Assembly (NCBI GenBank): GCA_963766005.1
Contig: CAVXYG010000008.1
Coordinates: forward strand, 558,001-622,000
Length of the DNA: 64,000 nucleotides
Reading direction: 5' to 3'
Origin: CAVXYG01 sp963766005
Lineage (GTDB): Bacteria > Actinomycetota > Actinomycetes > S36-B12 > GCA-2699445
In this document: positions 9,049 to 18,638 of the stretch, one piece after another
How the letters are laid out: each line of letters starts with the position of its first letter
How positions within the stretch are numbered: position 1 is the first letter of the stretch
The notes under the pieces: model-generated
Database searches by the model: none
Seen by the model: the letters and a program-made list of their open reading frames with translations, nothing else
Told to the model about the DNA's origin: nothing
Program-made: the position numbers and the translations under genes

Positions 9049-12000
9049 ATGACGACGGGACTGAGCCGGGGCCGGTTGAGGCAACGCACCGCACTCCGCA
9101 GAACACTCGCGGCGGGTCTTGTCCTCGGGCTGGTAGCGATCGGACCAGTCGCTGCGGCTGCCGACGATGACCTCGCCGCCCCGACCTCGGCACAGACGCA
9201 GGACGTGGGGGAGCAGCGGGCGCCGGACGGAGGCGACGCGGGCGAGGCGGGCGAGTTCGCGCAGGACGAGGCTGGCGCCGCAGACCCGGCGGAAGGTGGA
9301 GCGGCCGGCACCGACGAAGCCGGGCAGGCCGACGGCGGAGCGGCCGGCACCGACGAAGCCGGGCAGGCCGACGGCGCGGCGGCCGGCACCGACAAGGCCG
9401 GGCAGGCCGACGGCGCGGAATCCGAAGCAGCGGCGGCAGCGCCACCGGCGCTAGCAGCGCTCGACGACGTCGGCCCGGGCATCGGCGTGCTCGCCGTTCC
9501 CCCCGCCACCGGCAGCAACGCGGTGATCTCGGTGAAGGTCGGCGGCGTCCGCAACAGCGGAACGTCCGGGGTGGCCGGTCTGGCCGGGGTGACCCTGCAA
9601 CTGTTCGCCGGCGGTGACGCCGGCTCCACGACACCTGTCGCGGACGCGTGGGCGACCTGTGTCTCGGATGCCGATGGAGACTGCAGCTTCGTCGTGCCCG
9701 ACACCCAGCCCGGTGGCGCCAACCGTGATCGGCGCTTCTGGGTGAAGCAGACCGGCTCCCCGACGGGCTGGTTCGGGCGACCCGCTCTGGTGACCGGGCC
9801 AGTCTCCCCGCCGAGCTCCCAGCGGTTGGATGACTACGAGTTCCGGACGCCGTCCGTGCTGCGCGCCGGCACGACCTACTTCTCCAGCGGGGCTTCGGCC
9901 AGCTTCATGACGGGTACAGGCAACACGAACCGCGTCGCGTCGGGCGGGATCTGGCAGCAGTCGTTGGCCAACCCGGCCCTTCCGCCCAAGTGCGGACTCA
10001 ATGTCGCCCTGATCATCGACCTGTCGGGTTCCGTGGGCGGGGACCTGCCGAACCTGCAGACGGCGGCCAAGACGTTGAGCAATTCGCTGGTGGGGACCCC
10101 CTCGCAGCTCGCACTGTTCACGTTCTCCCAGAATGCGCCCGCCAACACCAGCAACAACCGCAACCGTCCGTTGACCCCGGTGTCGACCCAGGCCGGGGCC
10201 GATCTGGTGAACGGATGGATCGACGGCTTCACCACCGGCGGGGCTACGAACTGGGACCAGGCGTTCCTCCAGGTCGCTGCGAGTCCGAACGCCTACGACG
10301 CCGCCATCATCATCACCGACGGCAACCCCACGGCATACGGCTCCCCGGCAGAGGGTCCGGGGAGTTTCACCAGGTTCCGCGAGGTCGAGAACGGCGTGTT
10401 CTCAGCCAACGCACTCAAGGCCAGGGGGACACGTGTCCTCGCGATCGGGGTAGGGGCCGGCGTGGCGAACGCGGCCAACAACCTCGAGGCGGTCTCCGGC
10501 CTGGTGAAGGGCGGCCCGGGTGTCGCGAATCCCGACTACTTCCAGACCACGAATTACGAGCAGGCCGGCCAGGCGCTGCGCGCCCTCGCCCTGGGCAGTT
10601 GCGCAGGGACGGTCACGGTCGTGAAGCAGGTCCTGCCCGCCGGCGGTACCGGCCTGCAAGGGGCGACACCCGCCGGTGGCTGGGAATTCGCCGCCAGCAC
10701 CGCCGCACCGGGCGTGGGCATCGCGCCGGCCTCGGGCACCACCGCAGCGGGAACGGGTGCCCTGAACTTCGGGATCACCTTCCCCGGCGGTGTGACCTCC
10801 GCTCCGATCGCTGTCACGGAGACCCCGCAGGCTGGGTTCACCTTGGAGCCGCTGCCGGGGGGCGACAACGCCCAATGCACGAACTTGACCAGCACGCAGG
10901 CGGTACCGGTGAGCAACGTCGGCGCCGCGGGCTTCACCGTCGATGCATCCAGCACCGATCCGATCAGCTGTGCCGTCTACAACCGCGCGGGTGTGCCGCC
11001 AGCCTCGATCGTGGTGGACAAGCGCTGGATCATCGATGGCATCGACTACCCGGACGGCCAGCAGCCCAACGGGTTCATCGCCAGCCTGAGCATCCAGGCA
11101 CCGGGTGATGCCGCACCGGTGCCGCAGCCGTGGGGGACCCCGCGCACCGGGCTGTCGTCCGGCGACACCGTGACCATCAGCGAGGTCGTGTCCGCCCTGC
11201 GACGGCAGTGCGTGCTCACCAGCAGCGGGGTCACGGACGACCGCGGCCAGACCGTGCCGCTGCCCGGGACGGCATTGCCGCTCTCGTCCACCCTCAACGC
11301 CGACGCGAACGCCTACGTGATCACGAACGTGGTCACGTGCGAGACCAGGCTCACGCTGTCCAAGGCCGTGCTCAACGGCGACGCATCGCCGTCCGACTGG
11401 ACGCTCGATGCTGCCACACCGGATGGCGCCCTGCCCGGGCCGTCCGGCACCAGCGGGGTGACCGCCGATGTGACGCCCGAGGCCCTCTACACGCTGTCCG
11501 AGTCGGCCGGTGACCCGCGCTACGTCCAACTGACCGCGCCCAACGCCGAGCCCATCCCCGGCTCGACGATCAGTTGGACCTGCACGGAGGTGGACGCCGA
11601 CGGTACGGTCATTCCGGGCTTCGCCGATGGGCTCAACGGTGGCGTGCGCGTCCCGCTGGGTGCGTTCGTCAACTGCACCGCGAGCAACGCCACGGTCGAG
11701 CTGACCTTGATCAAGAACGTCGTCAACGACGACGGCGGGACTGCGTTGCCCGGCGACTGGGATTTGACCGCCACACCGACTGGCACGGTGCCGCCAGGGC
11801 TGGGCCCTGAGACGGTCACCGGCTCCCCGGTGGGCGAAACGGTGCTGCTCCGCCCGGGTCAGCAGTATCGGCTGAGCGAGTCGGGTCCGCCCGGGTACTC
11901 GGCCTCGGACTGGGAATGCCTGGGGGGCGAGTCTGCAGACGATCTGATCTCGGTGCAGCTCGGCGAGGTGGCGATCTGTGCCATCACCAACGACGACATC

Positions 12001-15000
12001 GCGCCGTTGCTGACGCTGGTGAAGCAGGTGGTCAACGACGACGGCGGGACTGCCGCGCCGACCGATTGGACGCTGTCGGCGGACGGTCCGACGCCGATCT
12101 CGGGCGCGACCGGGTCGCAGGACGTGACGGCGGTGCCGGTGGGCGCGGGGACGTACACGCTGTCGGAGTCGGGCCCGGACGGCTACGGCGCCGGCGAGTG
12201 GAGCTGTGTCGGGGGGACGCCGGGGCAGGGGACGGTGGCGCTGGCGCCGGGGCAGAGCGCCACGTGCACGATCGTCAACGACGACATCGCGCCGTTGCTG
12301 ACGCTGGTGAAGCAGGTGGTCAACGACGACGGCGGGACTGCCGAGCCGACCGATTGGACGCTGTCGGCGGACGGTCCGACGCCGATCTCGGGCGCGACCG
12401 GGTCGCAGGACGTGACGGCGGTGCCGGTGGGCGCGGGGACGTACACGCTGTCGGAGTCGGGCCCGGACGGCTACGGCGCCGGCGAGTGGAGCTGTGTCGG
12501 GGGGACGCCGGGGCAGGGGACGGTGGCGCTGGCGCCGGGGCAGAGCGCCACGTGCACGATCGTCAACGACGACCAGTCGGCCGGCCTGCAGGTCACGAAG
12601 TCCAGCGATCCGCCGTCGGGGTCGGCGCTGGTCGCGGGCGACGCGGTGACCTACACGCTGATCGCCACGAACACCGGCGCGGTGGCGCTGGATCCGGTCT
12701 CGATCACCGACGAGCTGTCCGATGTGCTGGATGATGCGACGTTGGACGAGGGGTCGATCACGGCGACGAGCGGGACGGCGTCGTTGGCCGGTTCGGTGCT
12801 GACGTGGAACGGCTCGCTGGCCGCGGGCGGGTCGGTGACGGTGACGTACACGGTGGCGGTGAACGATCCGCTGTCCGGCGACGGTGTGCTGCGCAACGCG
12901 GCGACCGGGTCGGGCACGCCGCCGGGCCGGCCGCCGATCGGGTCGACGCCGCCGCCGCTGGAGCATCCGGTGGCGGGGTTCGATCTGGTGAAGTCCAGCG
13001 AGCCGCCGTCGGGGTCGGCGCTGGTCGCGGGCGACACGGTGACCTACACGCTGATCGCCACGAACACCGGCGCGGTGGCGCTGGATCCGGTCTCGATCAC
13101 CGACGAGCTGTCCGATGTGCTGGATGATGCGACGTTGGACGAGGGGTCGATCACGGCGACGAGCGGGACGGCGTCGTTGGCCGGTTCGGTGCTGACGTGG
13201 AACGGCTCGCTGGCCGCGGGCGGGTCGGTGACGGTGACGTACACGGTGGCGGTGAACGGTCCGCTGTCCGGCGACGGTGTGCTGCGCAACGCGGCGACCG
13301 GGTCGGGCACGCCGCCGGGCCGGCCGCCGATCGGGTCGACGCCGCCGCCGCTGGAGCATCCGGTGGCGGGGTTCGATCTGGTGAAGTCCAGCGAGCCGCC
13401 GTCGGGGTCGGCGCTGGTCGCGGGCGACACGGTGACCTACACGCTGATCGCCACGAACACCGGCGCGGTGGCGCTGGATCCGGTCTCGATCACCGACGAG
13501 CTGTCCGATGTGCTGGATGATGCGACGTTGGACGAGGGGTCGATCACGGCGACGAGCGGGACGGCGTCGTTGGCCGGTTCGGTGCTGACGTGGAACGGCT
13601 CGCTGGCCGCGGGCGGGTCGGTGACGGTGACGTACACGGTGGCGGTGAACGATCCGCTGTCCGGCGACGGTGTGCTGCGCAACGCGGCGACCGGGTCGGG
13701 CACGCCGCCGGGCCGGCCGCCGATCGGGTCGACGCCGCCGCCGTTGGAGCATCCGGTGGCGGGGTTCGATCTGGTGAAGTCCAGCGAGCCGCCGTCGGGG
13801 TCGGCGCTGGTCGCGGGCGACACGGTGACCTACACGCTGGTGGGGACGAACACCGGCGCGGTGGCGCTGGATCCGGTCTCGATCACCGACGAGCTGTCCG
13901 ATGTGCTGGATGATGCGACGTTGGACGAGGGGTCGATCACGGCGACGAGCGGGACGGCGTCGTTGGCCGGTTCGGTGCTGACGTGGAACGGCTCGCTGGC
14001 CGCGGGCGGGTCGGTGACGGTGACGTACACGGTGGCGGTGAACGATCCGCTGTCCGGCGACGGTGTGCTGCGCAACGCGGCGACCGGGTCGGGCACGCCG
14101 CCGGGCCGGCCGCCGATCGGGTCGACGCCGCCGCCGCTGGAGCATCCGGTGGCGGGGTTCGATCTGGTGAAGTCCAGCGAGCCGCCGTCGGGGTCGGCGC
14201 TGGTCGCGGGCGACACGGTGACCTACACGCTGGTGGGGACGAACACCGGCGCGGTGGCGCTGGATCCGGTCTCGATCACCGACGAGCTGTCCGATGTGCT
14301 GGATGATGCGACGTTGGACGAGGGGTCGATCACGGCGACGAGCGGGACGGCGTCGTTGGCCGGTTCGGTGCTGACGTGGAACGGCTCGCTGGCCGCGGGC
14401 GGGTCGGTGACGGTGACGTACACGGTGGCGGTGAACGGTCCGCTGTCCGGCGACGGTGTGCTGCGCAACGCGGCGACCGGGTCGGGCACGCCGCCGGGCC
14501 GGCCGCCGATCGGGTCGACGCCGCCGCCGCTGGAGCATCCGGTGGCGGGGTTCGATCTGGTGAAGTCCAGCGAGCCGCCGTCGGGGTCGGCGCTGGTCGC
14601 GGGCGACGCGGTGACCTACACGCTGGTGGGGACGAACACCGGCGCGGTGGCGCTGGATCCGGTCTCGATCACCGACGAGCTGTCCGATGTGCTGGATGAT
14701 GCGACGTTGGACGAGGGGTCGATCACGGCGACGAGCGGGACGGCGTCGTTGGCCGGTTCGGTGCTGACGTGGAACGGCTCGCTGGCCGCGGGCGGGTCGG
14801 TGACGGTGACGTACACGGTGGCGGTGAACGGTCCGCTGTCCGGCGACGGTGTGCTGCGCAACGCGGCGACCGGGTCGGGCACGCCGCCGGGCCGGCCGCC
14901 GATCGGGTCGACGCCGCCGCCGCTGGAGCATCCGGTGGCGGGGTTCACCGTGACCAAATCCAGCGAGCCACCGCAGGGGACACCGCTCGAGCCCGGCCAA

Positions 15001-15492
15001 CGGGTCACGTACACGATCGCCGCGGAGAACATCGGTGCGGTCGAGCTCGAGGGAGTGATCACCGACGACCTTCGGCAGGTGCTCGACGACGCCGAGCTTG
15101 ACCTGACATCGCTGTCTGCTTCGGTCAACGGCGCACCGGTCACCGGGCCCGGCTTCGATGCCGTCACAGGTGCGGTGGTGTGGGACGGCAAACTCGCCCC
15201 GGGTGACCGGCTGGAGATCCAGTACGTGGTGACGGTCAACGACACGAAGACCGGTGACGGCCAACTGATCAACGGAGTGGTGGCCCAGGGCAAGACCGGT
15301 GACCGGCCGCCCGTCGTGCTGGAGCCGCCGCCGATCGAACACGTCGTGGAGTTCCCGGAGCCAACGCGTCCGACGACGCCGGAGACCGGTGCCGCAATCG
15401 TCGGTCCCACGGCTCTCGCCTCCGGGCTGCTGATGGTGGGGCTGCTCCTGGTGTTCGTGGCGGCCCAGCGCCGGCGGACGAAGCCGCTGTGA
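9049..15492 (+). CDS. Giant secreted surface protein: vWA domain, Cna-like domains, DUF11-like tandem repeats, C-terminal anchor
   Basis: This 2147-residue protein starts with a Sec signal peptide (cut near residue 37) at an ATG behind GGAAGGGG. Next come an acidic Ala/Gly repeat (about 84-122), a Cna/SdrD-like beta domain, and a von Willebrand factor A domain (about 318-520). The vWA metal site shows Asp324 in DLSGS, Thr in GGATNW and Asp in ITDGNP. Several 90-100-residue beta domains follow, two of them almost identical (984-1175), then six near-identical 131-residue DUF11-like repeats (1178-1963) and one diverged copy. The end has TPETG (2110-2114), a membrane helix and a basic tail, the layout of a sortase substrate but not the canonical LPxTG. 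A role as adhesin or wall stalk is inferred. No sortase gene is in the window. It looks like an accessory insertion between conserved genes. Confidence 0.85.
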   Translation: MTTGLSRGRLRQRTALRRTLAAGLVLGLVAIGPVAAAADDDLAAPTSAQTQDVGEQRAPDGGDAGEAGEFAQDEAGAADPAEGGAAGTDEAGQADGGAAGTDEAGQADGAAAGTDKAGQADGAESEAAAAAPPALAALDDVGPGIGVLAVPPATGSNAVISVKVGGVRNSGTSGVAGLAGVTLQLFAGGDAGSTTPVADAWATCVSDADGDCSFVVPDTQPGGANRDRRFWVKQTGSPTGWFGRPALVTGPVSPPSSQRLDDYEFRTPSVLRAGTTYFSSGASASFMTGTGNTNRVASGGIWQQSLANPALPPKCGLNVALIIDLSGSVGGDLPNLQTAAKTLSNSLVGTPSQLALFTFSQNAPANTSNNRNRPLTPVSTQAGADLVNGWIDGFTTGGATNWDQAFLQVAASPNAYDAAIIITDGNPTAYGSPAEGPGSFTRFREVENGVFSANALKARGTRVLAIGVGAGVANAANNLEAVSGLVKGGPGVANPDYFQTTNYEQAGQALRALALGSCAGTVTVVKQVLPAGGTGLQGATPAGGWEFAASTAAPGVGIAPASGTTAAGTGALNFGITFPGGVTSAPIAVTETPQAGFTLEPLPGGDNAQCTNLTSTQAVPVSNVGAAGFTVDASSTDPISCAVYNRAGVPPASIVVDKRWIIDGIDYPDGQQPNGFIASLSIQAPGDAAPVPQPWGTPRTGLSSGDTVTISEVVSALRRQCVLTSSGVTDDRGQTVPLPGTALPLSSTLNADANAYVITNVVTCETRLTLSKAVLNGDASPSDWTLDAATPDGALPGPSGTSGVTADVTPEALYTLSESAGDPRYVQLTAPNAEPIPGSTISWTCTEVDADGTVIPGFADGLNGGVRVPLGAFVNCTASNATVELTLIKNVVNDDGGTALPGDWDLTATPTGTVPPGLGPETVTGSPVGETVLLRPGQQYRLSESGPPGYSASDWECLGGESADDLISVQLGEVAICAITNDDIAPLLTLVKQVVNDDGGTAAPTDWTLSADGPTPISGATGSQDVTAVPVGAGTYTLSESGPDGYGAGEWSCVGGTPGQGTVALAPGQSATCTIVNDDIAPLLTLVKQVVNDDGGTAEPTDWTLSADGPTPISGATGSQDVTAVPVGAGTYTLSESGPDGYGAGEWSCVGGTPGQGTVALAPGQSATCTIVNDDQSAGLQVTKSSDPPSGSALVAGDAVTYTLIATNTGAVALDPVSITDELSDVLDDATLDEGSITATSGTASLAGSVLTWNGSLAAGGSVTVTYTVAVNDPLSGDGVLRNAATGSGTPPGRPPIGSTPPPLEHPVAGFDLVKSSEPPSGSALVAGDTVTYTLIATNTGAVALDPVSITDELSDVLDDATLDEGSITATSGTASLAGSVLTWNGSLAAGGSVTVTYTVAVNGPLSGDGVLRNAATGSGTPPGRPPIGSTPPPLEHPVAGFDLVKSSEPPSGSALVAGDTVTYTLIATNTGAVALDPVSITDELSDVLDDATLDEGSITATSGTASLAGSVLTWNGSLAAGGSVTVTYTVAVNDPLSGDGVLRNAATGSGTPPGRPPIGSTPPPLEHPVAGFDLVKSSEPPSGSALVAGDTVTYTLVGTNTGAVALDPVSITDELSDVLDDATLDEGSITATSGTASLAGSVLTWNGSLAAGGSVTVTYTVAVNDPLSGDGVLRNAATGSGTPPGRPPIGSTPPPLEHPVAGFDLVKSSEPPSGSALVAGDTVTYTLVGTNTGAVALDPVSITDELSDVLDDATLDEGSITATSGTASLAGSVLTWNGSLAAGGSVTVTYTVAVNGPLSGDGVLRNAATGSGTPPGRPPIGSTPPPLEHPVAGFDLVKSSEPPSGSALVAGDAVTYTLVGTNTGAVALDPVSITDELSDVLDDATLDEGSITATSGTASLAGSVLTWNGSLAAGGSVTVTYTVAVNGPLSGDGVLRNAATGSGTPPGRPPIGSTPPPLEHPVAGFTVTKSSEPPQGTPLEPGQRVTYTIAAENIGAVELEGVITDDLRQVLDDAELDLTSLSASVNGAPVTGPGFDAVTGAVVWDGKLAPGDRLEIQYVVTVNDTKTGDGQLINGVVAQGKTGDRPPVVLEPPPIEHVVEFPEPTRPTTPETGAAIVGPTALASGLLMVGLLLVFVAAQRRRTKPL
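9298..9414 (+). repeat. Three tandem 39-base coding repeats
   Basis: Copies at 9298, 9337 and 9376 encode a 13-residue unit, GAAGTDEAGQADG, with the third slightly changed (AAAGTDKAGQADG). They form an acidic flexible stretch after the signal peptide. Confidence 0.9.
11998..12573 (+). repeat. Two tandem 288-base coding repeats (96 residues each)
   Basis: Copies at 11998-12285 and 12286-12573 are almost identical; one visible change turns GTAAPTDW into GTAEPTDW. Each encodes a Cna-like beta domain starting IAPLLTLVKQVVNDDGG. Confidence 0.93.
12580..14937 (+). repeat. Six near-identical 393-base coding repeats (DUF11-like, 131 residues each)
   Basis: Copies start at 12580, 12973, 13366, 13759, 14152 and 14545, with a diverged seventh at 14938 to about 15345. 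Differences are few and combine in a mosaic way: LIAT in copies 1-3 and LVGT in 4-6; VNDP in 1, 3, 4 and VNGP in 2, 5, 6; GDAV in 1 and 6, GDTV in 2-5. Such identity at DNA level points to recent duplication or gene conversion. Confidence 0.95.
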
Positions 15493-15498
15493 TGTCAG

Positions 15499-15531
15499 CC
15501 GGGGGGACGGCCAGCGGCGGCCGCCCCCCGG
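15499..15531. terminator. Strong GC-rich hairpin between convergent genes
   Basis: CCGGGGGG (15499-15506) pairs with CCCCCCGG (15524-15531), and CGGCC/GGCCG extends the stem inward. It starts six bases after the surface-protein stop and faces the convergent ybaK gene. There is no T-tract, so it is called on the stem strength and position. Confidence 0.55.
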
Positions 15532-15667
15532 TTCGGCCGCGGGTGGTGTGGGACTCCGGCGACCTTGCATGGCAGGGTCACGTGGAGGGTGTCGAAGGCG
15601 AGCACTCGGGGACCGGCCCGGGCCAGCGGGCTGTAGGCGATGTGCAGCTCGGTCGCTCGAGAGGAAG

Positions 15668-16168
15668 CTAGTCCGGCCGGCCGATCGGGGCGGATCGTGC
15701 GTTGGTGACGCGTACCAGGTGCTCGGGCATGATCTCGATGTCCAGTCCGCGCCGGCCGCCGGAGACCAGGACCGAGGAGTATTCCATGGCGGTCACGTCG
15801 ATCACGGTCGGCAGGGCCCGTTTCTGGCCGATCGGCGAGATGCCGCCGACCACGTAGCCGGTACTGCGCTCGGCGCGGTCCGGGTCGGCGATCGCGGCCT
15901 TCTTGCCGCCCACGGCGGCGGCAAGGGCCTTGAGGTCCAATTGGCCGGACACCGGCACGACGGCGACGACGAGGTCGCCGTCGACGTCGGTGAGGAGCGT
16001 CTTGAAGACCCGGCGAGGATCGAACCCGAGGGCCTCGGCCGCCTCCAAGCCGTAGGAGGCGGTCTCCGGGTCGTGGAGGTAGGGGTGCAGGGCGAAGGGG
16101 ACTCCCTGCTCCGCGAGGGTCTTGGTCGCCGGCGTGCTGCCGCTGCCGCGTGCCTTCTTCTTGGCCAC
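15668..16168 (-). CDS. ybaK: YbaK/EbsC-type Cys-tRNA(Pro) deacylase
   Basis: YbaK-family enzymes hydrolyse cysteine wrongly attached to tRNA(Pro), a proofreading step acting in trans to prolyl-tRNA synthetase. The 166-residue protein has the full single-domain length, with the conserved core ALGFDPRRVFKTLL and a C-terminal GGISPIGQK motif, which contains the conserved Gly-rich segment of the family. The GTG at 16168 is chosen because TAGCGT lies exactly six bases upstream, indicating a leaderless transcript. It is convergent with the surface-protein gene and divergent from hisD, with 83 bases between the two starts. Confidence 0.9.
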   Translation of the reverse strand: MAKKKARGSGSTPATKTLAEQGVPFALHPYLHDPETASYGLEAAEALGFDPRRVFKTLLTDVDGDLVVAVVPVSGQLDLKALAAAVGGKKAAIADPDRAERSTGYVVGGISPIGQKRALPTVIDVTAMEYSSVLVSGGRRGLDIEIMPEHLVRVTNARSAPIGRPD

Positions 16169-16174
16169 GCGCCT

Positions 16175-16180
16175 ACGCTA
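16175..16180 (-). promoter_or_regulatory. -10 box for leaderless ybaK transcription
   Basis: On the minus strand TAGCGT is followed by six bases and the GTG at 16168. It faces away from the hisD promoter at 16240. Confidence 0.5.
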
Positions 16181-16239
16181 CCGAGTCCAGCCCCGGGTGG
16201 CAGGGCCCGGAAGGGTTCGGCCATGCCGCAGTGGCGCCG

Positions 16240-16245
16240 TAAACT
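16240..16245 (+). promoter_or_regulatory. -10 box for the leaderless his operon transcript
   Basis: TAAACT is followed by exactly six bases and the hisD GTG at 16252. No ribosome site is present. No his leader peptide or attenuator is visible before it. Confidence 0.55.
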
Positions 16246-16251
16246 GGCACC

Positions 16252-17562
16252 GTGATCAGGCGTCTGGATCTTCGCGGTGCACCAACCGATGTCGTGGCAT
16301 CCATGCTGCCCAGAGCCGGCCTCGACGTCGAGCACGCTCAAGAGCAGGTCCGCCCCATCGTCGCCGATGTCGCCGAGCGCGGCGTCGATGCGGTTCTGGA
16401 CTGGGGGGAGCGCTTCGACGGAGTGCGCCCGCCCGCGCTGCGTGTGCCGGAGGAAGTGCTGGCTGCGGCCGTCGAGGCTCTGGACCCGCAGGTCCGCGCG
16501 GCCTTGCAGGAGGCGATCGTGCGGGTCCGCGCGGTCCACGCAGACCAGCACCGGCCCGACACCCAGACGGTCGTTGTGCCCGGGGGGACTGTCGTGCAGA
16601 GGTGGCTGCCGGTGGACCGCGTCGGCTTGTACGTCCCCGGCGGCAAGGCCGTCTACCCCAGCAGCGTGGTGATGAATGTCGTCCCGGCGCAGTTGGCAGG
16701 TGTGCAGTCCTTGGCGGTGGCAAGCCCGCCCCAGGCCGACCACAACGGCTGGCCGCATCCGACCGTCCTCGCCGCCTGCCACCTGCTCGGGGTCGACGAG
16801 GTGTACGCCACCGGCGGGGCGCAGGCCATCGCCTTCTTCGCCTATGGCGCCCGCCTCGATGACGGTACCGTCGTTCCGGCAGCGGATCTGGTGACCGGTC
16901 CGGGGAACATCTGGGTGACGGCGGCGAAGCGGATGCTCAAGGGCCGTATCGGCATTGACTCCGAGGCCGGTCCGACCGAGGTCATGATCCTGGCCGACGA
17001 CACGGCAGATCCCGGGCACGTCGCGGCCGACCTGATCAGCCAGGCCGAGCACGACACCATCGCGGCGGCCGTCCTGGTTACCGCCTCGGAGCAGCTCGCC
17101 GATGCCGTGGCGCTGGAGTTGGAGCGCCGAGTAGCCCGGACGAAGCACCAGGAGCGCATCCTCGAAGCCCTCGCCGGGGAGCAGAGCGGCATCGTGCTGG
17201 TCGATGATCTGGCCGAGGGACTGGACGTCGTGAACGCCTACGGCGCCGAGCACCTCGAGATCCACACGGCGCAGGCGCGCGAGGTCGCCATGGCTGTGCG
17301 GAACGCCGGCGCGATCTTCGTCGGCCCCTACTCGCCGGTCTCCCTCGGCGACTATGCGGCCGGGTCCAACCACGTGCTGCCGACCGGAGGGAGTGCGCGC
17401 CATTCCTCCGGGCTATCGGTGCAGTCCTTCCTCAAGGGCGTCCAGGTCATCGAGTACGACGAGGCGGCACTGGCGGACGTCGCCGATGTCGTGCAGACCC
17501 TGGCCGCTGCGGAGGATCTCCCCGCCCACGGCGCGGCCGTCGCGGCCCGGTTCGGCGGATGA
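16252..17562 (+). CDS. hisD: Histidinol dehydrogenase
   Basis: HisD catalyses the last two oxidations of histidine synthesis, histidinol to histidine with NAD. The 436 residues span the whole family length. Recognisable signatures are the substrate and zinc region SQAEHDT (about 263-269), the G-rich TGPGNIWVTAAKR segment, and GSNHVLPTGGSARHSSGLSV near 368-387. The GTG at 16252 is fixed by the leaderless promoter. Its stop overlaps hisC by ATGA, opening the coupled hisDCBH run. Confidence 0.96.
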   Translation: MIRRLDLRGAPTDVVASMLPRAGLDVEHAQEQVRPIVADVAERGVDAVLDWGERFDGVRPPALRVPEEVLAAAVEALDPQVRAALQEAIVRVRAVHADQHRPDTQTVVVPGGTVVQRWLPVDRVGLYVPGGKAVYPSSVVMNVVPAQLAGVQSLAVASPPQADHNGWPHPTVLAACHLLGVDEVYATGGAQAIAFFAYGARLDDGTVVPAADLVTGPGNIWVTAAKRMLKGRIGIDSEAGPTEVMILADDTADPGHVAADLISQAEHDTIAAAVLVTASEQLADAVALELERRVARTKHQERILEALAGEQSGIVLVDDLAEGLDVVNAYGAEHLEIHTAQAREVAMAVRNAGAIFVGPYSPVSLGDYAAGSNHVLPTGGSARHSSGLSVQSFLKGVQVIEYDEAALADVADVVQTLAAAEDLPAHGAAVAARFGG

Positions 17563-18638
17563 ACTACCGGCCCCCCGTACGCGAGGAGCTCCTCGGCGAG
17601 CAGCCGTACGGGGCCCCGGTGCTGGACGTGCCGGTGCGGCTGAACGTCAACGAGAACCCGATCGGCCCCGACGCCGACCTGGTCGCCGCGATCGCCCGAG
17701 CGGTCGCGGACGCCGCTCCGCATCTCAACCGGTACCCCGACCGAGAGGCGATCGGGCTGCGGTCCGATCTCGCCGACTACCTGGGGCACGGCCTCAGCGC
17801 CGCCAACACCTGGGCAGGCAACGGCTCCAACGAGGTGATGGCGCACCTGTTCCGAGCCTTCGGCGGCCCCGGCCGGACCGCCCTGACGTTCACGCCGACC
17901 TACTCGATGTATCCGGAGTATGCGCGCAACGGGTTCACCGACTTCGTCCCCTTGCCGCTGCCGGAGGACTACGTCGCGACTCCGGAGCTCGTCTCCGCCG
18001 CCATCGCCGAGCACCGGCCTTCGCTCACGCTGATCGCCTCGCCGAACAACCCGACCGGCATCGCGGTGGACGACGAGGTAGTCCGTGCTGCCTGCACTGC
18101 AGGCGACGGGATCGTCGTTGTGGATGAGGCATATGCGGAGTTCCGCAGGGACGGGACCGGCACCGCCCTGGCACTGCTGGGGCAGTACCCGAACCTCGTG
18201 GTCACCAGGACGATGAGCAAGGCCTTCGCGTTCGCCGGAGGGCGCCTGGGCTACCTCGCTGCGCACCCGGCCATCGTCGACGCCCTGCGCATCGTCCGGC
18301 TTCCGTATCACCTCTCCGCGCTGACCCAGGTTGCGGCCCGCACGGCTTTGGCGCACCGGGCGTCGCTGCTGGCCAACGTCGATACGTTGCGGACCGAGCG
18401 CGACGCGCTGGCCACGTGGTTGGGCGATCAGGGCCTGCACGTCTTTCCCTCGGACGCCAACTTCCTGCTCACCGGACCGTTCGCCGACCGCGACACCGTC
18501 TGGCAGCAGCTCGTCGATCACGGAGTTCTGGTCCGTGTGATCGGACCTGCGGGATACTTGCGCATCAGCGTCGGGACACCGACCGAGAACACGGCAGTGC
18601 GCGCAGCGCTGTCGGAGGTAGTGAAGGGGTCGCGATGA
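17559..18638 (+). CDS. hisC: Histidinol-phosphate aminotransferase
   Basis: This fold-type I PLP enzyme transaminates imidazole-acetol phosphate with glutamate to histidinol phosphate. The 359-residue protein starts at the ATG overlapping the hisD stop. The family signatures RLNVNENPIGP, SPNNPTG and the PLP-lysine segment RTMSKAFAFAGGRLGY are all present. It ends in an ATGA overlap with hisB, so expression should be coupled through the operon. Confidence 0.96.
   Translation: MNYRPPVREELLGEQPYGAPVLDVPVRLNVNENPIGPDADLVAAIARAVADAAPHLNRYPDREAIGLRSDLADYLGHGLSAANTWAGNGSNEVMAHLFRAFGGPGRTALTFTPTYSMYPEYARNGFTDFVPLPLPEDYVATPELVSAAIAEHRPSLTLIASPNNPTGIAVDDEVVRAACTAGDGIVVVDEAYAEFRRDGTGTALALLGQYPNLVVTRTMSKAFAFAGGRLGYLAAHPAIVDALRIVRLPYHLSALTQVAARTALAHRASLLANVDTLRTERDALATWLGDQGLHVFPSDANFLLTGPFADRDTVWQQLVDHGVLVRVIGPAGYLRISVGTPTENTAVRAALSEVVKGSR

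Noticed and set aside
10402..15570. 1722-codon open frame on the minus strand across the surface protein
   Set aside because: It is antisense to a protein with signal peptide and clear domains; its Arg/His-rich, repeat-driven sequence matches no family. A shadow of high GC third positions.
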